Part shown: one piece after another, positions 45,570 through 58,285 of the stretch
How positions within the stretch are numbered: position 1 is the stretch's first letter
Layout of the letters: each line of letters starts with the position of its first letter
Origin: Plantago major
Lineage: Eukaryota; Streptophyta; Magnoliopsida; Lamiales; Plantaginaceae
Assembly: GCA_026545765.1 (NCBI GenBank)
Contig: CM048840.1
Coordinates: forward strand, 32,430,765 to 32,494,764
DNA length: 64,000 bases
Direction of reading: 5' to 3'
Position numbers and translations under genes: made by a program
The notes under the pieces: model-generated
Told to the model about the DNA's origin: nothing
Database searches by the model: none
What the model saw: only the letters and a program-made list of their open reading frames with translations

Positions 45570-48500
45570 TGAAAAAAAATAATGTAATGTGGGTTTTAGA
45601 TCGATGTTGTTACTATCGTAGTAAATTCTTGATGTTGTGATGAGATGAATGGAAAGCAGATGCAAGATAACCTATACGTACTTCCATGATCTTAATTTAT
45701 GATGGAGGTCGATTTTAATTATCAAGTAAAGTCACTTCCGGCATCTCACACGAAAAAATGTTGTAAGGACCTCTCTACGTTTTTGTTTTCCGATAGTATG
45801 TCAGAGTCGGAGATAGGGGTCCAGACGGGGTAAATGAAGACGGGAACAAGAAGAGTGGTTGATGAGCTAGGATCCAAGAGGGGTGGGTGGATCATGGATG
45901 CAATTCAAAGAAAGTGAGAACCAGGAACAGGAACAGATGAGGGGTAGGGCAAACAGATCTGGGGAGAATGAATGTATGATCATGAGTAGTCAAAGGGGCC
46001 ATGCAATATGTCAATTAATATGATATGTCAAATCAAAGTATATATGCATACAAACTAAACTACTGCTGGACTTAAATTAAACACTGATGAGAGACCACAA
46101 ATAGCTCAAGTAGTATTCTATTCTATTCTATTCCAATATAATTGTACTGTCTTCACTTCAATTCTGCTGTTCTATTCTCCCTCTTTTTCCACTACATTAC
46201 AACATGCGTGGATCCATTGGAATTTATCAGCTAGCTACCTTCCAGAATTCCAGTCCAGAATTGAATAATCAATTTCAACTTTTCTCTAGCTACCTCTTCT
46301 CCCCCTTTAATACTTTCAAATTCCTAAAAAATTATTATCACACAACCTCATACACACCTACAAGTTTTATATCTTGTGTTACGGCTAAAAGCGAGTAACT
46401 GTAAGATATTCAAGTGCGTAATCATATATATAGCAGTTTTATAATAGGTTGTATGTTGGTACTAATTCACAGTTGATTTAAATTTTTAACCACGTGTAGA
46501 AAAGTATTGAAAAGTTAAAATACAAATTTTATTGGGTACAAATAAATGTCACGTACTCGTATGATTTCGATGGAGAGAAAAATAGTCACTTAGCTAGTCA
46601 TGTAGTATGTCAAGACATTCATTTTGATTATTCTATAGTGAGATGTTGAAACTAAATATGACACATAATGCATACCCTACGTCTTATAATTATATCTCAA
46701 AAGAATGTTGGATGATGTTCTCCGGTGGTCTTAAGTCAATTTCTTTTGCAATACCTTTTGGACTAAATGTGTCGTGAGTTGTGACTCTTCCGGTCCGGGT
46801 GCCCTCTCACTATACCAAGTTAACCACATCCTCAAAAATTAAAAACTAAATTGTACCACTGTGACGCTGTCTACCCACTTGGGTGGAAAATAGAACTCGA
46901 GCAGTTTGAAGGAATGGAGATGGGTTTTAATTGGAGCTGAGCTAGCATGACCTTTTTTCTGTGATTGATGGGTGAGAAGACTAGTAGTAGTACACTGGAC
47001 TTTATTAACATGGTATGGCAGGCAGACCCTAAATAATACTACTCCGTCCCGTACCAATGGAATTTAATGGGATCAAAACCAATAATTGTACGTGTCACGG
47101 CAGGCAAGCATGAAATGTGTCTTCTCTTCACAAAATCTTCCTCAGAGGCATATTTAAGGAAACGATGCATTATTAAGCTACGTTTATAACATTCCACATC
47201 GTGTCTCTCTCCCCACCACCCAAAATTTGTTAATTGCATTTACAAATATTCTTTGGCCATACATATGATTATGAGTGTTGATTTGTGCCACTCTTGTTTC
47301 AAATGTAGTTATTATGAGTTGAGACGAGATCAACTTTTCATAACTCGATCTTGAATAGTATTTGAGTTCAAACGTGACTCAGACTCGTTAACAAAACGAG
47401 TCTTTATGTCAATTTTGAAACACCATCAATAAGCTCGGATTTGGCTTGTTTAGATAAAAAACGAGCTCGAGTTTGAATTCAATTTAAAGAATTACAAAAA
47501 CGGAGCCACTTACATATGTAGAGTTGGTATTATAAGCGAACCTTACTGAGCTCGACCACGGTTTCTTTAACGAGACACTGTTCTCGTACCGCTTGTTAAG
47601 TATTCACTTGTTAAATTGCATTCTTTTAATTCAGTTCGTTTTTAGACTTTGCAGTGTTTGACATAAATTTACAGAATTCTATGTGACATAAAGGATACAA
47701 ATTAAACCAACAATTGTTGATTCAATCAATAAGAGTCTCAAGTTTGAATCTTGTGATATAAAAAACGTCGTTGGAAGAGCCGCCCTCAAAAGGTCCGACA
47801 GTGCTTAGTCGTAGATACCAGCGAGAAATTAAATTTAAAAAAATAAAAAGTGGAGGAAATGCTAAGTTTTCACTTACAATACTCTGATGGAATGTTTAGC
47901 ATTACATTCCAAAAATGACAAATTTACAACTTTTATGGATCTATTTAGAAAAAAATGATGATAACTAGTTAAACGTTAGAAAGTGTTTAAAACATTATTT
48001 AGCTGAAAAGTTATATAATTTATGAAATATAGTTTTTTATAACTTATCAAATCAATTAGTTTTTAAGCTACCAACTAAACATTGTAATATGCTAGTCTGG
48101 AAAATAAACTTATAAGTTGGTTCTAAACACAACTAGATAATCATCATGTTTAGGGCATGAGTATGAGTTCTACTTATGCCTTAATTATTTTTTTCCCTTT
48201 TTTTAATAGAACCTGTGACTAGAAATGATCAGCCTGAAAAAGTGCAATTACGAACTTCAAGGTATCATAACATGAGCTTTGGAAATCAATAGACTTTCAA
48301 ACACTGCTTGTAAATGTAGGCTTCATTCTCTCCCTTTTTCATCACCCCAAACACAATGACACAACAATTCACCATACATACTGAATCAAGAGAAAGAGCA
48401 CTAAGAAGATAGATCTGATGTATCATGTACTTGAATTTGGATTTTACAGACCAATAGTGTTTTTAACCCAACTACATAAATAGTAAACACCTATTTTTTT

Positions 48501-48675
48501 ACTTCTACTTTCTTTTAGATATGCAAAGCTAAGATCTCATTTTCCATGCTTGCTCATGAACAGAGCCTTAGGAACAGTATATACGCCGTCCAGAAAGTAA
48601 GAGAAATAATGTTACTGGACTTCGAGGGACAGTATATCAGTCAGTATCCATTGAACTGGTGTGGGAGTTCCGACA
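45570..48675. other. Intergenic, 3.1 kb
   Basis: No gene is supported. A SINE-like block is at 47707-47826. A stretch rich in GAGCTCGAG-type text lies at 47320-47480 and is of a kind common in plant repeats. 47880-48130 is AT-rich with weak inverted similarity. Confidence 0.35.
47707..47826 (+). mobile_element. Possible tRNA-derived SINE
   Basis: A B-box-like AGTTTGAATCT lies at 47741-47751, followed by GAGCCGCCCT and GTAGATACCAGCG, text I associate with plant tRNA-related SINEs. AAATTAAA flanks at about 47699-47706 and 47827-47834. The A box is weak and the 3' tail is A/T-rich. Confidence 0.4.
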
Positions 48676-51600
48676 TTACAAGCTTATTTCTGCAGGTAAA
48701 CTGATCTCAAGAAAATACAGGCTGCAAAACAAACACAAACAGGCACTCATGTGGCTTAGCAGATATGGAACTATGGCTTTAAAAATATAACAAAGCAAAA
48801 GTGCTGGGACGTGAAAGTGATGATCCAGGCTGAAAACCGTATATGTTTTAGACAGCAAGTTTGGGTGAGTAAGAAATTACCTGGCAGACATGAAAGCCAT
48901 GCCAAAGAAAACAGCCTTCACGGCTTGTTTTTGTCCAGCATAATCAAATGCCAATGGCAACATTTCGTGCAAGGTTAGAAAAGCCATCACACCACCAACT
49001 GGAAGCAAGCAGAAAATAATCAACAAAATTTCAAAGGCTGGATGTCGTATTTCGTATAAAACAGTGGAAAGGTCATAAACCTGCTCCAAGGAGGCCTTCC
49101 AGAATTTCAGGATTTAAACTGCTTGGAAATAGGTAGGCTGCAAGTTGTCAATTGCAAGAACCATTAGAAATTATACTCATGAAATAGTTTTTTAAAGTTA
49201 AATGTATGAATAGAGGGGACAGACCGACGATTATTACACCAAGGGGTTCAGCCAAACCAGAAAGGGTAGCCAGCTTGAATGCCTGCCATTTGCTGAAGAT
49301 GCAAAGATAGCAGGTACAGAGTAAATATAACTGCCTCAGCAATAATTTGAAGCACTAGAATTGATGAAAAACAGCATAACAGGAACAAATTTAGCATGTC
49401 CTGTGGAACTTAAAGGTAACAATTTATGACAGCTACAGTAGAAATGATCTTTGGAATTGCTAAACATGGATAGCATGTACCTGCGAGTGGCAAAATAAAC
49501 AGGAAGAGCAACAGCTACACCCTGTGGAACAATATATGCAAGTCAAAATGACAGTTTATAAAGCTAGTCCGAAAGTATTAACTCAGCATCATATCTTTAT
49601 CAGTCCATGGACAAAAGTAGCATACATTTACAAGCACAAAATCATACCATGCTGCACATGCATTGGGGGATATAACTTGGACACTATGCAAATTAAAATA
49701 ACAGGAAATTTCAGAACGAAATGTACCTCAGGAATATTGTGTAAAGCAATAGCTAGCGCCAAGTTAAGACCAACACGAAGGCCCTGTGGAAGATGAACAA
49801 TTACGGGTAGGTAAAGATATATCATGGTGTCCAAAATTTAAGAACACTCGATGTTGATAACTAAAAGAAACAAAAGTATTTAAACTTTCTCCATTGACAT
49901 CACTAGTGGATATGCTTTTGCAGATTGTATTTATCCGAGAAGTTAATAACTCTGTAACATCTTTTGGCATATATCTATAATTAGAGCAAGAATTGTAAAT
50001 AAGAACATTTTTTTCCAGATGGAAAGGCTACTCTTGAGCTATTTTTTTGTTTTTGATTTTGTTTTTATCTACTAGTGAACTGTAGACAATAATATCCCAA
50101 CTTTATTGGTTTATTAGCAAGTCCATGACAATATGTTTTTGTTTTTCTTCCCACACAAAATGAGCATCAAGTCATGATATGCTCACCAGTCGCCACATTT
50201 CAAAATAATCAAGTTTTAAATTAACATGCTCCATATAGACTTCTGAGATTACCAGGACAAAAGTGGATAAAAGTAATTTGAGAAATGCATGAAATTATAC
50301 AAAACAAAGCGAGCTCAGTTTAGAGGAAAATAAAGGTTTTTATATGATATATCTGACTACTGCACACAAAATGTTACTAGCGTCATAACACATCCATATA
50401 CATTGGACAATAAGCTCAAGTTGTCATTATTATCAAATACAGATTAGGTTAATTAAAGATACATCAAGACCTACCTTCATTGATCCAAGGAACACTGCCA
50501 TTCCCTCTGGAAAATTGTGCAAACTTATACCTGATTGAAAATTCATGACTTAGATTGGAGAGAAAACATCAATGGGAGCAAGTTACAACACGACTAGACA
50601 AGAATATTGTGTGTCCTCACTAACTTATACTCATGTTTAGATTTCTTACAATGACCAGCGTTTCAGTTAGAATTGGTAACCGTGTTAATCTGTTAAATGT
50701 TTGCACAAAAGTACGCAGCTGATTGGCGTTCAAAGAGGGATGAAGAAAAGTGATAGTTTCCCTAAATCACTTGCTAAGCTTACAACAAAAGGTATAAAGA
50801 ACAGTTTCAACCGTAACAGAACAAAAACTGGTAATGTGTAGATTATCATATGGACGAATTACTTCTTGGGTCCCTTTAGTTTCATTCTGTTACATACATA
50901 TCTCTGTTGTCCAGTTAATCACAGTTACCACCCCCTTCTCCTCTTTACAGTTACAATGCACACAATTGCAAAGCCCCCCATGATTAAAGACCTTTGGATT
51001 GCATTGCCCTCAACCAAAGGCCAATTACATACTCTACACCTTTACGGAGAGGTTATAAAATTTCTGAGAGAGACAGGAGCATCGGGCAAATAGGCTCTGT
51101 GCAAGTAAATGGAGATATACTAATGAGATGCTAGCAAGGGATAACAACAGTCCAAGATGAGATTGTTAGAGAAGTTTGCCTTTGGCAGGGACTATGACCT
51201 ATGAGTGGTTGAGCAGTGGCACTCATTGCTGTTCGATAATAATGCAAGTCAATGTATTTAGAAGCAAAATAATTTATTTGCAATTAATGCAGTTCAGGAG
51301 CTCTCCATTTGCTTAGTAAAGGAGCCCTCTGGCAGTCTGGCTTATGTTAGACATACACCAGAGAAGCAAGTGCCTAACTTCTCTCCAAGTCTTATATTTT
51401 TGTAATTTGTCGAACTGTAAATCATACTGTTGGCTAGTAAGAGGTTATGTGGGTGTTTTTAGAATGAGTACAGATATTGTGTACTAACAGCTTTCTGCAT
51501 AGTGGTTTTCTTCTCAGTACCTAGTGCTTTTTATATTGATTTAAGAGTTTCAGTGTAAATCCAATGTTATTTAAGTCTCTTTTTGCCTTTCTTTTTCCAC

Positions 51601-53205
51601 AATGCGAAGTACTAGGAGAGTGTATTTGGAAGGCCAGCCAAACACCCAACAATCCAGGGTCCGGGTAATTTCTACAAGTAAGTCTCCTGAGAGACGGTAT
51701 TGTGGAGAGACTAAAAGAGACGGACAAACATTACATTTATAACAAAAAACATTAGGAGTTTTACTAAGAACATCGGCGATATACATATACATAAAAAATG
51801 ATATAAAATGTACGCTCATAAAACATTAGTGATATTGTTTAAAACATTATACATATACTTAAGAACATCAACCCGTCTCTCAGGTCTCTCACTAATACAC
51901 GTCTCTTCCAAGACTTTGTGTTTCTACAACACTCGGTTCTTTTTTTTCAATTTGAGAAACCAGCAGAAGAGTTGAAGTATATTGTTCTTATTTCTTAAAA
52001 TATTCATCAACCTAACAATCAACAGACTAAGCATTGATGTCGCAGTAACAAACAAAAAATAAAATTCCTACCGGCTATGAAAGGCTATACATGTAAAGAA
52101 GATAAATGACAGTAGACACCATTGCAAGCAAAGGGAAAATTATATTGACCTAGAATGAGGTGAAAATATAAATACGCCATACTCACCCACAGCTGTGATG
52201 ATTCCACTGAACAAGACTTGACGCTGGTGTTTTTTCATGATATCCTTGCCCCCTGCATCCCCACCTTTCTGATTTTGAGGAACAAGATGAATTTTAGTGA
52301 ACCATTGATAAGAATTCAAATCAATTTCTATTTATTTAACATAATGAGAAACCTTTTTGCTCTTCGACTCTGAAACTGGTGCGAGTGATGGTTCTGGGAT
52401 GAAGTTTGCAACGATAGCAAAGAAAACTATCCCTGCAAAGAACTAAGCGGCAATCAAACCCAGCAATTAACAATCATTCAGCCAAACTTTAAAAACACAA
52501 CTAATAACTTCGTATAAACATCACAAGGCCTCACCCAGACATTCGCCTTTAAGAAGCCAATCGAATTTATTGCATTATGAGCCAAGTCCAAGAAGGATAT
52601 ACTCAACATAAGACCCGCGGCAAACCCCTGCAGGAAGTGGGTACAAATACAATACCAATAAAAGCTATTCCAGATTGAGATTTCAAACCCATAAGATAGT
52701 GCTTGACATATATATCATTTATTAACTTGAGCTATTGAGTATAAAAAATTAAGTATTGTTTTTGCAATTGTTTGGTTTGGCTGGTTTAGTCAAAGAAACT
52801 AAGTGAATTACCTGTAAAAGCCCAAGCATCTTCAGATTCGGAGCCTTGTTCAGGACAACAAAAAGTGCACCTGCAATTAGTTTGCAGCAATCAGCAAACT
52901 ATATTTGTTTGTTCTTTAATGGCCAATGTCTTGAATAACTACAATCAGCTCATGAAGGAAGAGAAATCACAAGAAAATTAACTAAAGACGGGCAATATAA
53001 TCTTACTCATTCAAATGATGTAAAGCAACATACAGCAATAAGCCGTAAACTAAACTGACAAACAATTTCACCAATAACCAAATTCTAAAATTGTAGAACA
53101 TCATAGAAGGTTTGTGCATAAACATGACTCACCAATAGAGGTACTCAAACCACCAATAAGAGAAAGACCAAGAGCAACCAAGACTTGAGAATCCATGAAA
53201 CCCAT
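48676..53205 (-). CDS. ZTP29: ZTP29-like zinc transporter (ZIP family)
   Basis: Twelve coding exons on the minus strand: 53205-53133, 52870-52812, 52627-52535, 52442-52353, 52268-52187, 50530-50475, 49783-49727, 49521-49481, 49292-49225, 49137-49081, 48998-48881 and 48721-48676. All borders are GT-AG and every phase joins, giving 840 nt and 279 residues, close to Arabidopsis ZTP29 as I remember it (about 276). Start is MGFMDSQVLVALGLS. Zinc-binding motifs of ZIP transporters are present: HNAINS at 61-66, HNFPEG at 137-142, HNIPEG at 166-171. A Lys/Gly-rich loop at about 100-120 separates the two membrane halves. LHEMLPLAFDYAG and SLYFLEISLPAE form the C-terminus. The family moves zinc toward the cytosol; ZTP29 has been placed at the ER. 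The longest intron is 1656 nt (50531-52186). No lesion was seen. Confidence 0.95.
50531..52186 (-). other. Large intron 5 of the ZTP29 gene
   Basis: Begins GTGAGTATGG and ends TTTTCAATCAG on the minus strand. The 51650-51900 part has GTCTCCTGAGAGACGG and a CCCGTCTCTCAGGTCTCTC block that look like a small inverted-repeat insertion, but no ends were set. Confidence 0.7.
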
Positions 53206-53620
53206 CTTCTGAAAAACCGAAATTGATTCGAGAAAATCGCAAGAACCCAAATTTAAATACAGAAGCAAGCTCTCTCCTTTATGGGATAAAATGGTGAGTC
53301 AAGCACTAGCAGCAAAAGAGTTGATGAAGATTGATAAGTAAACCTAAAAACCGGTCTGTTCTGTATAAAAGATTATCCCCAAATTGAAATGTCAACTGAC
53401 GAGGCAAAGTGAAGCAGACAAATGAACGGGTAGGTATGGGATTCCACTTACGGCATGAAATGTGCTTAATTTATAGAAAATTGGAAGAAGAGGAGAATAT
53501 TTGATTTGAGGTAGAGGAAAAGCAAGAGATGGTTTACTGGGGTAGTTCAAGAAATGTCAGAAATGATTGATTGATTACTCGTTAGGGTTAGTATATCATA
53601 TCATATGGATTTGCTCTCTT
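53206..53620 (-). promoter_or_regulatory. Putative 5' UTR and promoter of ZTP29
   Basis: TTTTTCAG occurs three bases before the ATG on the minus strand, so a leader intron is possible. No TATA box was assigned with confidence. Confidence 0.3.
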
Positions 53621-54846
53621 CTTGTATCACCATTTTACTTCTTTCTTGCTTCCTTTCCATCTCTGCAAAATCACAGGACGAAACATCACCTTCTGTTACT
53701 CGTACGGTCGAATCGAACCTCCACTACCCACTAGGTGAATAGTCTGCAGTTTGGTTAGTAGCCCAAATCAAGTAAGGTCCAGAGTCCAGACAGTATTAAA
53801 CTGGACTGGGCTATCTAGCCCATATAGCTTATTCATCAGGCAAAGGCCCATTTCTTAGAGCTCCAATTGGTTGGATTTGGGGGAACTTGGATACCCAATA
53901 TGTACGTTAATAATTTCATGACTGCTCACTTTATCTAAGATGGAAAAACTAACGAAACAAAAATATTTTATAAGAGTTACTAATATACAACTAAAGTTAT
54001 AATTGTTTGACAAAGTATGGACATAGTGATTAAAGTATTGATGAATAGAAACGAGACTTTGAAAAATTAAAGTGGGAATATGATGGGACTCTCGGATCCA
54101 TCACAAGGCCAGTCCGATGGAATATTAGTATTTATTATTAATTAGGATAATCTTTAGAAGCCATAAATCTAGAAGACTAGAAGAATCAGATAATTTGCTA
54201 GATTTTCTCTAGAAGATAAGGCAAGTAGAATAATTAGGATATTTTATTTATTTTTGTATATCTTTTAGATATCTTTTACTTTCATTAGAGTTCTGTACTG
54301 CCTGAAATACTTGTCAGGTAGACAGTATAAATAGAACCTTAGATCTTAACCCTAATTACGCTTTTATCAATGACAAAGAATATTTCCACGAATTTATCGC
54401 TTTGCGTGTACCGGTTGTCTACAACCGTTTAATTATGACCCTATTCTAAAAATAGGTGAACCTGTGCCGAGTTCGCTTGGAGGCGCCCAAATCCGGGCTC
54501 TTTTTTTTCTTGTTTTGGAATGAACATATATTATATTCCAAGTACGCAATGAAGCACATCGTAACATATACAAAAGCTAGCATGTAGTAGAATCACAAGA
54601 ACAAACAAAACAAAATAACCAACTCAAATGTAAGGATAAATGCTCAACGACCAACGAAAGTTATGTAGTTTCGGATCCAAAAGACACCGACCTACAGTTT
54701 TTTAAACCACATGGTTCATATCCTGATTTTTTCCTTTGAAAGATACGCAAATTACGTACATCAAAATCACATAAATAGGCTTAGTGACCAACACTTTTAA
54801 GAACACGATGTTGCAGTTTCTTCCCCTTTCTAACAAGTAGTCGTTC
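53621..54846. other. Intergenic, possible LTR remnant at 54081-54500
   Basis: A TATA box, CAGTATAAATAG at 54323-54334, follows an AGATAAGGC/TAGATATC-rich leader, and the downstream GAGTTCGCTTGGAGGCGCCC is GC-rich. This looks like a solo LTR, but I cannot match its ends or a duplication. The remainder has no supported feature. Confidence 0.35.
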
Positions 54847-54864
54847 AACAGATCGCTTAATCAA

Positions 54865-55055
54865 AGTGACTTGGGCACTTGGAGCCTCTACTGATGATTT
54901 TAAGCTGGTTAAGGGATCACTCGGCTATATGCCATACAGACTGGTTGAGAGTTGGAGGATTTTTTATGGGATTGTAATTATGTATGTTTGAACGATAGAG
55001 CATCTCTTATGCTCATGTAATCCAGTAATATAATTTTTGTCAATTCAAAAAAAAA
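54865..55055 (+). mobile_element. Short 5'-truncated LINE or SINE copy
   Basis: 191 bp between an 18-bp duplication AACAGATCGCTTAATCAA (54847-54864 and 55056-55073), ending in an A run after GTCAATTC. The text CATGTAATCCAGTAATATAA resembles LINE 3' UTRs. Confidence 0.75.
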
Positions 55056-55073
55056 AACAGATCGCTTAATCAA

Positions 55074-55551
55074 TCTACTTTGTGTCTTAGATTTTCACCT
55101 GACTAAAAATCACTGCTGAAATTAAGGTATTTGGAGATATCACCTAGTCATCAAACTCGAGCAGTTTGACTAAGTCTACAGTGAGCAGTCTTCCTACTGG
55201 TGCAGTCACAACTTCACTTTTTATCTTTTTCAGCAACTTTAAAATAAAATTACAATACTTCAAACCTAACACCCATACAAGTTTTACTAAGATATCGGTT
55301 AATAAGGTTCAATCCAAATTCAAACGTTGCTGGTGCCATTTACAAACACGCACAACATACGTGTATAGTACCTTTAATTCTAAACGCACCACGTCTGATC
55401 CACCGATGTACTCGCATTGAAAGAGGTCGTTGAAAAAAGGGCATGCTAAGCTACTGGTTGACTACGGTGCTGACAGACCGTACACAAAGAACAAATTTCA
55501 ACATAAATTCGGATTCAGTTATTAGAACTCCAAGCATATGATGATAAAATA
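55074..55551. other. Intergenic, nothing recognised
   Basis: No coding or repeat signature supported. Confidence 0.3.
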
Positions 55552-55553
55552 TA

Positions 55554-55815
55554 CTCTCTTCGTTTCACTAAAGTTTGTTACAATTTTTTGTTTTTGACGT
55601 TTCACTAAAATTGTTACATTTTCTTTTATAAAAATTAGTTTTATAATAAAACTCATTTCTAACCACACATTTTCGGGTTCACATGTACTTTTCCACTCAA
55701 TTAATATCTCATACTCATTTCCCACCACATATTTTTCAGGACCACATACTTCTATACATTTTCCTTAAAAATTGTGTCGAATACAATTGTTTTAATTTTA
55801 GTGAAACGGGGGGAG
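55554..55815. mobile_element. Stowaway-like MITE, 262 bp
   Basis: Ends CTCTCTTCGTTTCACTAAA and TTTAGTGAAACGGGGGGAG, flanked by TA (55552-55553 and 55816-55817). Confidence 0.75.
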
Positions 55816-55821
55816 TATTAT

Positions 55822-56060
55822 TCAATCCGTCCCAAAATAAAACATTTGATTTTTAATTTTCAAGGTCGACTTCCACCACAAATTATTTTTACATTACACC
55901 GGAAAAAGTTAAATAAATTATGAAAGTACACTTCATGAACTTTTAGAATATAATTTATTAATTTTTTTTTGTATAACTCAACAGTAATTTATAATTAAAT
56001 TCGACGAAAAAATTATTGAAAAGTTAATGTCACGGTTGCATAAAGGATTAATAGAAAAAG
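55822..56060. mobile_element. MITE remnant
   Basis: Starts TCAATCCGTCCCAAAATAAA, a Stowaway-like end, followed by an AT-rich body similar to the 28789 element. The opposite end is missing or very decayed next to the Cassandra element. Confidence 0.4.
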
Positions 56061-56160
56061 AGAAAAATTGTAACACCCCAAAGTTTCAGGTCATGTCCAA
56101 AGAGCTTTAATTGATCAAGAAAACTACTCTTACCAACAAGATGCACCTTTCTTTTCGGAA

Positions 56161-56256
56161 ATCTATCCATAAGAACTCCAGAGTTAAGCGTGCTTGATAT
56201 GGAGCAATCTTATGATGGGTGACCAACTGGGAAGTCTCCCGGTTCGCGCTCGAGTG
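56161..56256 (+). repeat. 5S rRNA-derived segment in the Cassandra 5' LTR
   Basis: AGAACTCCAGAGTTAAGCGT, GATGGGTGACC and CTGGGAAGTCTCC correspond to the internal control region and 3' half of plant 5S rRNA. The same block occurs at 58063-58150 in the 3' LTR. In Cassandra it can act as a Pol III promoter. Confidence 0.8.
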
Positions 56257-56280
56257 AGGACAAAGTGCGCGGGAAAGGAT

Positions 56281-57762
56281 TGTTGGCTTTTGTAATTGAG
56301 GGGTAGTGTATCGGATGTATGTATGAAACTGGAGTTAAAAATAACAACATAACATAGAAATTAAGGACTGCTGCGGCGAGAGTTGGCTCTCGATCCTTAA
56401 GACAAATTCGCCCCGCTAAGATGCCTACGGTTGCAAATAGCAAATCTCCAAAGATTACACAGCAGGTGAGTTTGCGAGCTGGCACTTGAAATTGTAAATT
56501 CGAGTAGACTACTGTAATATGAAAAGACAGGCTTTAGAGAAGAAGAGAAGAAAGAAGGAGAGGATTTCGAATGTGTGTTGAATTCGATTCCGGGGGGACC
56601 TATCTATAGTTTTGAAGAGTTGAGTATGAGAGACATGACTATTCGCGAACAGGTCCCTGAAGAGTTGCTTCTCTTCTAACATATACACTGGTTCTGATTA
56701 GTCACAACTCAAGCGAATGGACCGACCGCACCATTTCGTCAAAGCCCATTCCGAACAGACACATCTGTTCGGCTTTTCGTTTCAGACTTTTCTTTTGGGC
56801 TTAATCAAACGTAGTAGGTTTCTAGCCCAAAAAGATAATATCCAACTCACATGATGTATGTATGAAACTAGAGTTAAACATAACAACATAACATAGAAAT
56901 TAAGGACTGCTGCGGCGAGAGTTGGCTCTCGATCCTTAAGACAAATTCGCCCCGCTAAGATGCCTACGGTTGCAAATAGCAAATCTCCAAAGATTACACA
57001 GCAGGTGAATTTGCGAGCTGGCACTTGAAATTGTAAATTCGAGTAGACTACTGTAATATGAAAAGACAGGCTTTAGAGAAGAAGAGTAGAAAGAAGGAGA
57101 GGATTTCGAATGTGTGTTGAATTCGATTCCGGGGGGGACCTATCTATAGTTTTGAAGAGTTGAGTATGAGAGACATGACTATTCGCGAACAGGTCCCTGA
57201 AGAGTTGATTCTCTTCTAACAGATACACTGGTTCTGATTAGTCACAACTCAAGCGAATGGACCGACCGCACCATTTCGTCAAAGCCCATTCCGAACAAAC
57301 ACATCTGTTGGGCTTTTCGTTTCAGACTTTTCTTTTGGGCTTAATCAAACGTAGTAGGTTTCTAGCCCAAAACGATAATATCCAACTCAAGACCGTGACC
57401 CGTGAACCCCCGGACCCGGCTCCTGGCGGAGCCAGGCGGGCGTGCTTGGGTCAAGCCATGGAGCCATCTAGCTCCTCCCCCTTCCAAAACCATGGGTCTA
57501 GTTCCTTCTTTCTCAATTTTAGCCATGTGGGACTTCTCCAATTCCAACTCTTGGCATCCCAATATTAATGCTTCAACCAACACACTTTGAGCTTCAATTA
57601 CTCTTTCACCTTTCAATGAATTTTAATAATTCTTTCTCAAGTATCTTCTACTACTATAGTAGATTATACACGTTCAAGGAAACTTAATTTCCAACGTGTG
57701 GGCCCCTTTTGGTTGAGTAGCAAAATCATGGACAAGCCTCTTTGGTGACTAAAATTCCAACA
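56281..57762 (-). mobile_element. Solo LTR inserted in the Cassandra 5' LTR
   Basis: Plus-strand ends are TGTTGGCTTTTGTAATTG and AAAATTCCAACA, an inverted TGTTGG/CCAACA pair. Cassandra text stops at GGGAAAGGAT and resumes at AGATGTGTTGG, as shown by the uninterrupted 3' LTR. The flanks AGGAT and AGATG suggest a degraded duplication. Orientation is uncertain. It contains a 539-bp tandem duplication and no coding sequence. Confidence 0.65.
56314..57391. repeat. 539-bp tandem duplication
   Basis: Copies 56314-56852 and 56853-57391 both start GATGTATGTATGAAACT. By eye only about ten differences separate them, so the duplication is recent. It contains the segment also found at 33095-33318. Confidence 0.85.
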
Positions 57763-57968
57763 AGATGTGTTGGTACATTGGGGCCAGTATATCACCCGGA
57801 GAGCTGTCCATGAGTAACCGCGCCGGCCCAAAGGGTCGGGACTCGATCGATTAGTGGCCGAGTTGTTACAAATGGTATCAGAGCCGTGCCAGCCCAAAAC
57901 CTACAAGGGGTGGACGGTTGGCCGGACCATGGTGCGGCGAGGACGTCGCAGAATTAAAGAGGGGTGAA

Positions 57969-58285
57969 TGTAACGCCCCAAAGTTCCAGGTCATGTCAAA
58001 AGAGCTTAAAGGGATCGAAAATACTACTCATACCAACAAGGTGCACCTTTCTTTTCCGGAATTCATCCATAAGAACTCTAGAGTTAAGCGTGCTTGCTCT
58101 GGAGCAATCTTATGATAGGTGACTAATTTGAAAGTCTCCTGGTTCGCGCACGAGCGAAGACAAAATATGCGGGAAAGGACATGTGTTGGTACAGTGAGGC
58201 TAGCATATCACCCGAATTACTGTCCATGAGTAACCGTGCCGGCCAGAGGGTTGGGACTCAATCGACTACTGGTCGGGTCGTTACA
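57969..58285 (+). repeat. 3' LTR of the Cassandra element
   Basis: 317 bp, uninterrupted, and used here as the reference to place the insertion in the 5' LTR. Confidence 0.85.

Larger units (their letters stand above)
56069..58285 (+). mobile_element. Cassandra TRIM with intact structure, interrupted in its 5' LTR
   Basis: A 5-bp duplication AAAAT flanks it (56064-56068 and 58286-58290). The 5' LTR starts TGTAACACCCCAAAGTTTC and ends GAGTTGTTACA at 57870; the 3' LTR (57969-58285, 317 bp) starts TGTAACGCCCC and ends GGGTCGTTACA. The primer site TGGTATCAGAGC (57873-57884) fits initiator tRNA-Met, and AAAGAGGGGTGAA before the 3' LTR is the polypurine tract. The internal domain is only about 98 bp and non-coding. 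Each LTR has the 5S-like block. A solo LTR lies at 56281-57762 inside the 5' LTR. Confidence 0.88.

Noticed and set aside
50866..51093. 75-residue plus-strand ORF
   Set aside because: Inside ZTP29 intron 5 on the opposite strand without any supporting feature.
56161..56256. 5S rRNA gene
   Set aside because: The match is partial, lies in a Cassandra LTR and is repeated in the partner LTR, so it is a retroelement part and not a 5S gene.
57257..57616. ORFs of 84-103 residues on both strands
   Set aside because: Lie in the solo LTR; no domain, and overlapping frames are open on both strands.
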